Assembly: GCA_034359265.1 (NCBI GenBank)
Contig: CP136893.1
Span: 20,902,001 to 20,966,000 of the forward strand
Source of the DNA: Canna indica
Taxonomy: Eukaryota; Streptophyta; Magnoliopsida; Zingiberales; Cannaceae
DNA length: 64,000 nucleotides
Direction of reading: 5' to 3'
The notes under the pieces are model-generated. The model did not search any database. It worked only from the letters and a program-made list of their open reading frames with translations, and was not told where the DNA came from. A program made the translations under genes and the position numbers. Shown in pieces: positions 19,659 through 30,240 of this stretch. Each line of letters starts with the position of its first letter. The stretch's first letter is position 1.

Positions 19659-20415
19659 TGTTGGCCCAAGGGTTTCTCCTAGGATTCGATCTCTATTTTG
19701 ATGATAACAAACATGAAACTAATGCATTTGTGAAGTTTAGAGTTCAAGTTAGGTTATGATACGCGCGCGAAGTTCGTTCGGAGAAATACCAAAAATCGAC
19801 AAAAATGGCTCCTTTCACTACAAGAAAATAGACTTTCACTAACAAACTAATTTTGTTGGTATTACCAACAAATATATCATTTGTTGGTATTACCAACAAA
19901 ATTACCAACTCATTTGTTGGTAATTACCAACAAATATATCTTTATCCGTTGGTAATACCAACGGACAATTATAATATCCGTTGGTAATGCCTAGCAAAGT
20001 ATCACCAACGGATTTCACCAATGAAAATCCGTTGGTATTAGTATTACCAACAGATTTTTGACTATTTCCAACGGATTTTTGACTATTAACAACAGATTTA
20101 ATCCGTTGGTGATACCCTATTTTTTTGTAGTGTTTATCGATTGAGTAAAAAATCTAGAGTTAGAAATATATTTCATGTAATATGACTCTAGGAATATTCC
20201 CAAGCCTAATTGTAATGTTATCCAATTCCAAACTCAATAACGGAACTTGGAAATGAACCGCGCAAGAAGAAAACTCGAAAAAAATAGCCTCAGCCCAGGT
20301 TCGGTCAACCGGTCAATCGATCGAATGAAGTCAAAAATAGGCAGTAGGCTATTCGGTCGACCGAATGATGCTCGAAAGCACCAAAACACCTTCGGTCGGT
20401 CAGCGGCCGATTGGT
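19659..20415 (+). repeat. Truncated 5' Sirevirus LTR
   Basis: Starts TGTTGGCCCAAGG and matches 23,310-23,750, apart from the nested MITE at 19,816-20,132. The match stops at a CGATTGGTCCGAAG near 20,410, where integrase sequence begins. Confidence 0.78.
19816..20132. mobile_element. 317-bp CACTA-type MITE inside the 5' LTR
   Basis: Begins CACTACAAGAAAAT and ends with a matching TTTTTTTGTAGTG. Flanked by TTT on both sides (19,813-19,815 and 20,133-20,135). The 3' LTR has the uninterrupted site near 23,457-23,475. The inside is built from TTGTTGGTATTACCAAC-type palindromic words. No coding capacity. Confidence 0.88.
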
Positions 20416-22014
20416 CCGAAGCCATAGATACTTCTTGTTATGTGCTTAATCGTGTTTTGTTAAGACCTAAAATTAAGAAAATACCTTTTGAGTTTGGAAT
20501 GATAGAATCCCAAGTGTGGAAAATTTTTAAATTTTTGGATGCAAATGCTTCATCTTAAACACTAAGGAACATATAGGAAAATTTGACTCTAAATCTGATG
20601 AGGGTATTTTCCTAGGTTACTCTAAAAGTTCTAAAGCTTATAAAGTTTGTAATCGTAGAATTATGATAGTTGAAAAATCTATGCATGTCTGTTTTAATGA
20701 AACTAATGATTCTTCTAGAAATGTTAAGATTATGAATGTAGGTGAGGAACATGAGGATTTGACATTTCATGACAAGGAGGTTGAAGATGAAAACAATGAG
20801 GAAACTCGTCATGAAGAGCCTTCATCCTCAATTTTACCTCAATTTAAAGAAGAAGAAGAAGAAGAAGAAGCTCTATCACCTCTCCCAAAAGGATACCAGT
20901 TGATAATAGACCATGCAATTGAGCAAGTCATTGGAGAACCATCAACGAGAGTGGTAACACGTTCTAAACTCAAAATATTTGTCAATATTTTAGTATTGGA
21001 AAAGCCGATGTCTCTCTTTTCATTAAAAATGATGAAAATGATATTTTGCTTGTGCAAATTTATGTGTATGACATTATATTTGGTGTTACTAATGAATTGT
21101 TTTGTGAGTGGTATGCAAAGTGCAAGAGGAGTTTGAGATGAGCATGATGGGAGAACTCTCCTTCATGCTTGGTCTCCAAACCAAGCAAACCAACAAAGGA
21201 ATATTCGTAAATCAAGTCAAGTACACAAAGGAGCACACCAAAAGGTTTGGTATGAATGAAGCCAAGATAGCTTCTACACCAATAAGCACATCTATTAAGC
21301 TTGATAAAGATGAAGATGGTGCAAAGGTAGATGAAAAACGATATCGAGGTATGATCAGTAGCCATCTCTATTTAACCGCAAGTGGACCTGATATCATGTT
21401 TAGTGTTTGTGCATGTTCTAGGTTTTAATCTTGTCCTAAAATATCTCACATAAGTGCAGTTAAACGCATATTGATATATTTGAAAGGCACGGTTGAATTA
21501 GGATTATGGTATCCATGTAATGCATCTTTCGATTTAATTGGTTTTTCGGATATCGATTTTATCGGATGTAAAGTAGATATAAAAAGTACTAGTGGGTATT
21601 GTCCATTCCTAGGGATGAGTCTTGTTTCTTGGTTTTCCAAGAAATAAAACTCGGTTGCGCTTTCAACTACCAAAACGGAATACATCGTCGCGGCTAGTTG
21701 TTGTGCACAAGTCCTTTGGATGAAGCAAACTCTTTTAGACTATGGACTTAGACATTCATGTATACATATACGTTGTGATAACACTAGTGCAATCAACAAT
21801 TAACTTGACTAGAAATCTGGTTTTACACTCTCGGACCAAACACATTGATCTAAGGCACCATTTTCTTAGATATAATGTAGTTAAGTGTAATATATCTGCA
21901 GAATTCGTATCCACCGATAAACAACTTGCGGAAATATTAACAAAACCCTTGAACGAGGAGAGTTTCACAAACCTAAGGATGCAATTAGGAATTTGTACTT
22001 TGCCGAATGTTTAA
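20416..22014 (+). pseudogene. Sirevirus integrase end, RT and RNase H remnant
   Basis: Integrase C-terminal motif DTSCYVLNRVLLRP at about 20,425, then a frameshift. An acidic linker (20,740-20,890, poly-Glu from a GAA run) follows. RT C-terminal motif MMGELSFMLGLQ is at about 21,140 and YRGMISSHLYLTASGPDIMFSVC at about 21,340. RNase H ends with STDKQLAEILTKPL at about 21,910. Several stops. The catalytic RT block is missing. Confidence 0.82.
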
Positions 22015-22360
22015 GTTTTCAAAATTTGCATGTATTTTGAAAAATTATGTTTTATATGGTATCATCACACTTATGTAATGCCTTGTAGTTGGGCTTTGCG
22101 ACTTATCGATGTTTGCCTTTTTATAGGCTTACATTGGTAGGAATGACTATAGTGGTAGATGATACCTAGCTTTACTTTTTTCTTGTATTTTTTTGATAAA
22201 CTCATTAATAGTACAATGATTTTTTGCCCTTTTTGATTGATGTCAAAAGGGGGAGAAAAGACAAGGTCACATTTATTTTATAATGCATATAGATGGGGAG
22301 AGCTATATGCTTGATATGCATGTTGATAGGGGGAGTATATGATAACTTATGTTTGTAATT
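22015..22360 (+). other. Sirevirus 3' non-coding region
   Basis: No gene. Contains polypurine runs (AAAGGGGGAGAAAAG near 22,246 and TAGGGGGAGTATATG near 22,328) of the kind repeated upstream of Sirevirus 3' LTRs. Confidence 0.6.
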
Positions 22361-23213
22361 GGGAGAACTGCAGATTTGGTCCTATAAATTTTCAATTTTT
22401 TAGACTTTGATCCTATAAGTTTCATTTTGGTATTTTCGATCCTATAAGTTTGCTCTGTAGTACAGATTTGGTCCTATCCGTGACAGTCCGTTAACTCTCC
22501 GTCAATGTGGATTAACGTCATTCATACACATTGACATATTTGGTTCTATAAGTTTCATTTCAAAATTTTCAGTCCTATATATTTATCCCGTAGCACAGAT
22601 TTGGACCTATCTATTTGCCCCGTAGCATAAATTTGGTCCAATATATTTGTCTTATAGAACAAATTTGACCATATCTGTGATGGTCCGTTAACTCTCCGTC
22701 CACGAAAAAATAAATGGCGTTATGTCCATATTGACGGAGTTAATGGACCGTCATGAAATCTATGTTACGAAGCAAACTTATATATGTTACGGTGAAAATC
22801 TACTTTACGGAGCAAATCTATCCGGTCTGTCATATAGATTTGATCCTATCCACGACGGTCTATTAACACCATCAACATGGACATAGCGTCGTTTATGTTT
22901 TCGTGGACGAAGAATTAATGGACCATCGCGGACAGGACTAAATATGTGCTATGGGGCAAATATATAGGACCAAATTTGTTCTACGGGGCAAACATATAGG
23001 ACTGAAAATTTCGAAATGAAATTTATAGGACCAAATATGTCAACATGTATGAACGGCGTTAGTCCACATTGACGGAGAGTTAACGGACTGTCACAAATAT
23101 GACCAAATCTATGCTATAGAGCAAACTTATAGGACCGAAAATATCAAAATAAAACTTATAGGACCAAAGTCCAAAAAATTGAAAACTTATACAGCCAAAT
23201 CTGCACTTCTCTC
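22361..23213. mobile_element. 850-bp fold-back (MITE-like) element
   Basis: The left arm (22,361 to about 22,640) and right arm (about 22,945-23,213) are inverted copies over more than 230 bp, starting GAGAA-TGCAGATTTGG on both sides. The centre is also partly palindromic, around 22,790. Composed of TTTGGTCCTATAAGTTT and CCGTTAACTCTCCGTC words. No coding capacity. Long inverted termini recall Mutator-type MITEs, but no clear target duplication was found. Confidence 0.78.
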
Positions 23214-23295
23214 GTTAGTAATCTATATGGCTTACCGAAGAACTCACAAATGTACACTTTAAATTGATAAATTTCATGTTTGGTTTGTCATTATC

Positions 23296-23309
23296 AAAAA
23301 GGGGGAGAT
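23296..23309 (+). other. Polypurine tract of the Sirevirus
   Basis: AAAAAGGGGGAGAT abuts the 3' LTR start TGTTGGTCC at 23,310. Confidence 0.8.
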
Positions 23310-24510
23310 TGTTGGTCCAAGGGTTGCCCCTAGGCTTCGATCTCTATTTTGATGATAACAAACATTAAACTAATGCATTTATAAAGTTTTGAGTTCAGGT
23401 TGAGGATACGGTATGCATGCGAAGTTCGTTCGAAGAAATATCAAAAATCAGCAAAAATGGCGCCGTCGTTGATCGAGTAGAAAATCTAGAGTTAGAAATT
23501 GATTTCATGTAATATGACTCTAGGAATATATCCCAAGCCTAATTGTAATGTTATCCAAGTCCAAACTCGGTAACGAAACCCGAAAATGAAGCGCGCAAGA
23601 AGAAAACTATAAAAAATAGCCTCAGCCCAGGTTCGGTTGACAGGTCAGTCGACCGAATGAAGTCGAAAACAAGCAATAGGCTATTCGATCTACCGAATGA
23701 TGCCCGGAAGCGGCAGAACGCCTTCGGTCGCTCAACGGTCGATTTGTCGGTCGACCGATGATCGATCGTCAAGCGACCGGGCGTCGCCAACGGGCAGAAA
23801 AATGCCCGTTGAGTGGAGCTGCCGAGGGAGAGGTTATAAATACCCCTCACCAACCTCTCTTAAACTCTTCCAACCTGTCATTAAAGCTTCCTAAGAGAGA
23901 TTTGTGCCTTCCAAGCTTGATTTCTACGCGCTTGCTTCACCGATTGCTCATCCTCCTCAAGAGTTCTTCTCGCGTCAACTCCGGCTTCGATTCAAACTCA
24001 ACGGCTTGAAGAGTTGGACGCATTGAAGGCTTTGCAAGGAGCTCATTTGTGTGGTTTAATCTTTATCTCCTTTTGTAATTTTTTTACTTGTTTTTAAACT
24101 TGATTCTCATTGTAAGCTTGCTAGGTGTGCTAGGTTAAACACCTTAGAGTTTTCTTTGTAGAATTTTATTTTGCCTAGGTGAATAGACTTGAGGCATTCT
24201 CAAATGGTTGAGAAGCGAGTCATCAGTTGTATTAAATGGGAAACACATTGTCTATAAAGGATTAGTAAGAAATCTTTGGTGTGGAGCCAAGGTAGTGAGG
24301 TAGGCGGTTCGACGAACCACTATAATCTTTTGACTTTGCATTGCCTTGTTTTTATTGATTATAATTGCTATTTATACTCGCTATTGCATATTATTTAGTC
24401 GGACTTAATTTGGGTTAAAGTTAGAATTGATTTTAAAAAAATTGAATTAAAGTTAAAATTAACCCAACACTATTTAACCCTCCATTCTAGTGTGGGTATT
24501 TGAACAACCA
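23310..24510 (+). repeat. 3' Sirevirus LTR
   Basis: About 1.2 kb from TGTTGGTCCAAGG to a degraded GAACAACCA. Contains GTCGGTCGACCGA palindromic words (23,680-23,780) and a TATAAATA box at 23,835-23,842, as in the solo LTR at 33,635-35,374. Confidence 0.78.
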
Positions 24511-24590
24511 TTGTACAGGGAACCTACCCGATCGAATAGGTTCCAACCGGTTCTCATTCTACCCAGTACCCATAAATAGCAGGCAAGGGG
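24511..24590. repeat. GGTTCC-rich repeat, third segment
   Basis: gggaacctacccgatcg, ggttccaaccggttc and acccagtaccc words resume after the copia insertion. The segment stops where organelle-like DNA begins. Confidence 0.5.
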
Positions 24591-24621
24591 AGACAGGGCC
24601 AAACCAAGAAAGAGCTTTAGC

Positions 24622-25770
24622 CATGGATATCGCTTCCAGACTTGAGAGAGTTGAGTGGGAGATAGGAGAAGTAGAAAGCGAGAAGCTCCAACGGGAGCAA
24701 ACCCTGCATGCCTTCTGAGAGCATATGCCTCCCATCGATCCCGTTATCATACGGGATCACATGCTTTTTCTCCAGAACGAAATAAGAAATCTCGAAAATA
24801 GGAAGAGGGCGCTCCACAAAGAACAACAAGAGTTCATTGTTTGGGCTGTCCGGGGAGACTAGAAGAGGGGTTTCCAATAAGAAAAGGAAGAAGACCCCCA
24901 TAGCACTCAAAGCAAAGGGGCTCTTCCTTAGAATGACGATGTGTGAGTTGCTTTTGTGAGCGGATAAAAGAGGGATGAAGAAAGTTGGCCAAGGTCATAA
25001 GGTAAGGCCAAAGGGATTGGTGCATCTTTTTCTAGAGGTGGTCAGTCGGCACCAGAAAGGCAGTTATTGCCTTCACCTGGAAAAAATCCAGAAGAAGGTA
25101 ATCTGGAAGAAGATCAGGACTCAGACCAAATGGACAGAGTTCCCTTAAGATCTATCTTCAGTCAGAGTGTGGATAAAGGAAAAAGGAAATCCACTACTGT
25201 CGTTGCTAGTCCTCAAGCGAAGAAGAAAAATAGCATGACAGAGAGATAGAGATAGAAAGGGCGGAAGAGATTTTGGATGTTGGAGGAGACTTTCCAGCCT
25301 TACTCAAATAGGGGGTGTAAATGCCGAAGAAAAGGAAAGGAGATAGAGGTTGTATGTAGGAGGGTCATCTGCTGCAGACGAAGCAGAACCCTCCAACGAA
25401 GAGAACACAATTCCTTCGTCAATCACAAATGTTCCTGATGAAGTGTTAGGTGGTATGAGTCAATCGTTCTATTTTTCATCTTCGTATAGAGACTTAGAAT
25501 GAACCGAGTTATCTTTGTATGACTTAGACTAATTTGAGATACATGTTATTGAAGGTGATGTCAGCCGTGTGGAAACTGAACCAAGGTCAGGATTGGATGT
25601 CCCTGCTGGTGACATTCTTAAATGTTTCCCAACTCTGACAGGAACATCCTGGAGTCCTTCCAAGTTCTTTTCTGGTGTGCGGGATGAAGAACAAGGCCAA
25701 GCTCAAGCGAGAAATGAGGCAGAAAGAGCCAGACGAAGGAGCTTCGTCAGATGAAGACGGTGATGCACCT
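24622..25770 (+). pseudogene. Broken charged coding-like stretch, unrecognised
   Basis: Reading from the ATG at 24,622 gives MDIASRLERVEWEIGEVESE, then a coiled-coil-like, Glu/Arg/Gln-rich chain that continues past a stop at 24,716 (MPPIDPVIIRDHMLFLQNEI). Further open pieces follow at 25,067-25,249 (Lys/Ser-rich) and about 25,540-25,826 (LKREMRQKEPDEGASSDEDG). The pieces suggest one old gene, perhaps a gag-like or organelle-borne reading frame. I do not recognise it. Confidence 0.3.
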
Positions 25771-26670
25771 TTGTTCCACACAGGCTCAAATGTCACTGTT
25801 ATTCACATGTCACCACATGAAAAATAGAAATGCATATCATCACAAATACTTTGTCAAAAAAGATATGAACTGTTCACATTCACCAAAAAAATGACTTAAG
25901 CACAAACATTTGTGCTTGACGACGCTCTTCTGCTAGTCAATTTAACGAAGCCTTTTCATCTTTTTCATCTTAGTAAGAACCTTGTTCTGATTCTCTAAGA
26001 CGTTCAGACGAGTCTGGATGGTAGACATCTCCTCTTTGGCTCTCTGAATACCTTCGTCAACCTTGCGTCCCTCAACATCATGAAGCTTTTTTTTATGCAG
26101 GTGAAAGTAGGGGATCCATTGCTCCTCCCGTCTTTTCCGGCAAATGCTATGTTCTGTTCAACTATGCCCACCCACCTCGACAAGCCCGGAACTCCAGTCA
26201 ATAAATGAACGGAGGGGAATACAAGAGAAGTGAAACCTCCTGCCATAAGGAAGGGGAGCTCTTACTACGGATCTCCCTCTCTCCCTGCTTTCGATGCCTT
26301 GCTATTCTCTCAGCTCCTGAAGTGATGTCTTTTAGTACTGGAACTCAAGTCAAGTAGTTGAGATAAGCTGTTTGCTCTTTGTCAGGTGCTATTAGTTAAG
26401 TGCCTTTTGTCCTATAGGTTCGCTCTAAAGGTCAGTGGTTCAAGTCAATAAGCGAGGAGGCCCTTCTCTAATAGGGGGCAGAGAAGAGTCACTTGCGGTA
26501 GTTTCGGGAAGAGAGTAGGAGAAAGATTCCCCTTTTCATACGCTCGGCAGGTCAGTTCGGTACTAGTGGATCAGGAAGATAGGCCAGGTCAGCTGCGGCT
26601 TCCAGTACCGGGATGAAATGGGTTTGGAGATCAGAGAGAGGAAATAGGCTTTAGAGAAAAAGTCCCTCTT

Positions 26671-26859
26671 GTGCCGGTAGTAGGGAAAGCAGCTGAGATA
26701 GAGAGAGTCCCATCCTATATGGATTTCGAGTTGGGAATAGAGCAGTGGCTTAGATCCCCTGATCGAGTAATGGGGTTAGGAAAGGCTACAAGAAAAAGTG
26801 GTCGAAGAAGATTCTATGCATTGATAGGCTCTCAGAAGCAATCCCCTATTCAGATATGA
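26671..26859 (+). other. Short unrecognised open frame in the organelle-like block
   Basis: 62 codons beginning MPVVGKAAEIERVPSYMDF and ending QKQSPIQI. No family recognised. Purine-rich sequence before it (gagagaggaaatagg) is typical of the block, not of a defined signal. May be chance. Confidence 0.15.
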
Positions 26860-27651
26860 ATAATAACCGATTCGTCCTTAGAACATGCTGATTCTTTTTT
26901 TGAGAAGTTGGACTTGGTGGTACTTTCTGCTAGGAACCTGGCCCCTTATTGGTTCACCCTATCGCCTGCTGCTCCGCAGATTACACGAGTGCCATAAAAG
27001 AAGCTCTCTCCAAGCAAGCTTGCCCCATGAGACACTTGGGCCATCTATGTACGCATCAGGACCATATCTACGCCCACTACGCGGTAATGGAGGCCTTTAC
27101 CGATTCTATATCTCTATGGAACTTTTTTTTTTTTTTTTGAGTATGGTCTACAACTACGTATTTCTATTTAAATGCAAGGACTAAGAAGCCCCCCCTCCGT
27201 GGGCGAGGGCCGCCTTCCAGCTGTACTTCATCACCGGGGGGAAGGAGAGAATTAGCCCACAAACGTTCTAGGCGCTTTGTTTTGGAGCCAACGTCTTCTG
27301 AGCGGGCGATTGGTGTTGTCCTCGAGCTTTCATCCTTCGGTTTTTAGCCCATATCATAGGGAGTTGCCTAAGACCTTCCCAAAAAGCCAATAGAAAGATG
27401 AGTTGAGTCCCAACGGACCGAATTCCTTGCGTGCGCGAGACATAGGCTGAGCCGGGCTAATCTAATTCCTAAAAGGAAATGAAATGAAGTCAGGCCCATA
27501 CTCACTCTCAAGCTAGCAGGCCGCCATTCTCGAAGGGCCGAACTTCCAAAATCGCGATCGCCTCACCAAAAAAAGTGATTTATTTGGGACTTCGGTATGC
27601 TTCGCACTGATATTTTGTCCAACAATCGCAGTTGAAATAAGTGGGCGGTCT

Positions 27652-28071
27652 ATGAGTGAAAGCGAAAGAAAGAGCGCTTTTGCTAGTGCTCATCTGTTCG
27701 TCCGGCCAAACCATTACCCATTTTTTTGGTTTCTTTCCAAACTTTCCACTTTCATTCATACGATATTTTTTGTGTTCTGCACAATGCGAAAGAAATTCGG
27801 CTTTATCAGCCAGCTTAGAATAACGTTGGAAGGTGCCCCTCTCAATTTCGAGAGTATTCTACCTATGGAGAAAAATCAATCCCCGATGAGAGCCAATTGG
27901 CGAAATAATTTGGAGAATTCCAAAATGAACCTAGAAGTTTGTAGCCAGTTCCCTACTGTCCTTCCCGTTTTCAGGAGCGCTCGACTCCCTATCCCCCGTA
28001 TGGAGCCAGCGTCGCAGTATAGTATGGCGTGGTTTACTAAAAAGAAAGTCTTAATGAAGTTGCTAGCCTAG
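27652..28071 (+). CDS. Hypothetical 139-residue open frame, unrecognised
   Basis: The longest open frame of the block. It starts MSESERKSAFASAHLFV and has a hydrophobic stretch at about residues 21-47 (FFWFLSKLSTFIHTIFFVF) that could span a membrane. A basic and mixed C-terminal half ends KKKVLMKLLA. The style resembles chance reading frames of plant mitochondrial genomes. No function is proposed. Confidence 0.22.
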   Translation: MSESERKSAFASAHLFVRPNHYPFFWFLSKLSTFIHTIFFVFCTMRKKFGFISQLRITLEGAPLNFESILPMEKNQSPMRANWRNNLENSKMNLEVCSQFPTVLPVFRSARLPIPRMEPASQYSMAWFTKKKVLMKLLA

Positions 28072-28140
28072 GCATATCAGGCTTTTAGCTCAGACTAGTT
28101 CCTCCGGATATCAGTTGTTTTAAATTAGAAACGACCCTAA

Positions 28141-28500
28141 GTCTGTTGGTGAGGGCCTCCTCTATCATTCAACCTTTTTTCTTTTTACCCCACTAAGTAA
28201 GCCTAGATGTGTCTTATCCTCGCCCTCGAAATATCTGTCTTCGACTTCATCCGGCCGAAATTTGGAAACATATTATCTCCTGATAAAAAAAAGTTCTAAA
28301 ACGTGATAGCATCAATATAGTGATGTGTCTCACGGCCGTGCTTAACATCATTCTCGTTTGAGCCCCGCACCCGTCTATTCTAAAAGTTCCAACTCTATCT
28401 GATCTGTATCCCCTTCCAGTTTATCTTAGCTTTATATCTATCATGGACGATGGAGATTTCAGCCGCCTACCGAAAGTTTGGGCGCGATAGGACCGTATGA
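28141..28500. other. Transition from organelle-like to AT-rich DNA
   Basis: Mixed-composition DNA without open frames or repeats I can name. It ends in ACCGTATGAAATC where the AT-rich repeat family starts. Confidence 0.4.
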
Positions 28501-30240
28501 AATCAACACACCCCTATCTAAAATCTCAGAAAAAATATAATATTTTAGAGATTTTAGCATACGTTTTTAAAATAGTTGTTAATTTAGGATCCAAAATTTT
28601 TGAAATTATAATATTTTCGAGATTTTCGAGCCAAAATATTTTTAGATCCCTAAAATCTATTTTTATTATGAATGTTGCCCTTATAAGTTTTGATAAATCA
28701 ATTGTTTATCTTCTTAATTTCTAAATTTTTGGATCCAATTATTTTTTTATTAAAACATAATAGAAGCTTATTATTTTTTTAAAAAAAATTTAAAAAATAG
28801 TTTTTGTCAAAGTAAATAGTCATTATTTTTTCTGCATATTATTTTTTAATCTTTAAAATGTAATATTATTAGTAGGGAAATTAATAGCTTTGTTTATACA
28901 ATTTATTTGTTGCCCTAAAAATAATGATTACATTTTTTTAAAAAAAAACTTTAAAAATTAAATTATGATTTTTTTAATTTTTTTAAATAAATTTATATTT
29001 TTAATTTAGTAGGAAAAAAAGAAACTTTTATGAGAAAAAAATAATGAGGTTAATTTAATATTTCTTACCAAAAATAATAATTAAATAATTAATAAATTAT
29101 GTGTAATAATCAAATTTGATTGTGATTTGCTGAGGATAAAAAAATTTAAAATTTAAATTATTAAATTATTTTTTTAGTCTAAATTATTAAATTATAACTA
29201 CCATAAATTAGTCGACAAATAGATTAGTTGAAATTTGATTTGCACATTATTAGTGGGATAATTAATAATTTTGTTTGGAAATTTTATTTATTTAATAAAA
29301 AATACCTTCAAAATAACCGAAAAATTAACATTCCATACGATAGAATGAGCGAAATATTTAATTCTTATTTTGCACGTAGACTTTGTTACTTTTAGTATAT
29401 AAAGATAGATAATTAATCATATCAAATTAATTTACCAAATTAAATTAATTTTATTATTGATAAATTTTCCTAAAAATGTATCCTAAAATTCCAAAAAGTC
29501 ACAAAAAAAATTCATTCATCAAGAAATTCAATTTTTTTTTATGAATGAACATTATATAAATGTCCAAAATGACTTTATAAAAGTGTTCACGAAGAGCGGG
29601 AAAAAATTATCTTTTCTCATTAATATTTTACAGAAATGTCATGTATAAGAAATAGGCGACAATGATCCAAAATGAGTAAGAAATAATTTTTTTTTATCGA
29701 TAGACTTTGTTACTTTTATTAGAATTTTAAAATTTTGGATCCTAAATTTAAAAAATTTGGCCCAAAAATATTGATAATATTAGGGTTTTGAAATTTTCGG
29801 ATCCTAAATTATAAATAATTTTGAAAGTGTATCCTAAAATTCTAAAAAATCACAAAAACGATTCATTCATAAAATAATTCAAATTTTTTTTTCGTGAATG
29901 AACATTACATGTATGTCCATTTAAAACTTCTTTTTTATTAAATGAGCTGAAAGACGTAAAAAGAAAAAGAAATTATTTACTTATTTACTCTGGACTTTAT
30001 TACTTTTATTATATAAAGATGAGCGAAAATATAAATAAAAAGAGCGAGAAATTACTTATTTATTCCAAAATAAACATACGAGTTTGTGTCTTCTTTAACT
30101 AATTTCTTAAACATTTCCAACAGATTACGTTTAATTCTTGCATGAATTTTCATTCCTGTAATAAATTAAATGATAAAATAAGAAAATTTGAAAATTAAAA
30201 AGATTTATAAATTTTCAAAAAAATAAATAAATAACACTTT
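28501..30240. repeat. AT-rich repeat region with diverged tandem units
   Basis: Very AT-rich, no coding signal. About 28,580-28,690 is the uninterrupted version of the repeat that holds the solo LTR at 160. The words GACTTTGTTACTTTTA and ATATAAAGAT recur near 29,378, 29,701 and 29,992, which suggests old tandem units of about 290-325 bp. TCCTAAAATTC with AATCACAAAAA recurs near 29,480 and 29,830. Confidence 0.6.

Larger units (their letters stand above)
19659..24510 (+). mobile_element. Ty1/copia Sirevirus, internally deleted
   Basis: A partial 5' LTR (19,659 to about 20,415) runs straight into integrase sequence. Gag, protease and most of integrase are gone. Reverse transcriptase C-terminus and RNase H follow, then a long 3' non-coding region with GGGGGAGA tracts, then a full 3' LTR (23,310-24,510). 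The right end was set by comparison with the solo LTR at 33,635-35,374. I could not find a target duplication. Confidence 0.82.
24591..28140. other. Organelle-like block (candidate nuclear mitochondrial DNA)
   Basis: GC-balanced DNA with AGGAAG, GGGGAAGG and TCTCTCCCTGC runs, long Ser/Arg-rich open stretches and no retroelement termini. It reads unlike the AT-rich and transposon DNA around it and like spacer DNA of plant mitochondria. I recognised no mitochondrial gene. This is a judgement of texture. Confidence 0.42.

Noticed and set aside
19659..24510. Target-site duplication for the first Sirevirus
   Set aside because: GCTAG precedes the left end, but neither TTGTA nor CTATT at the candidate right ends matches it.
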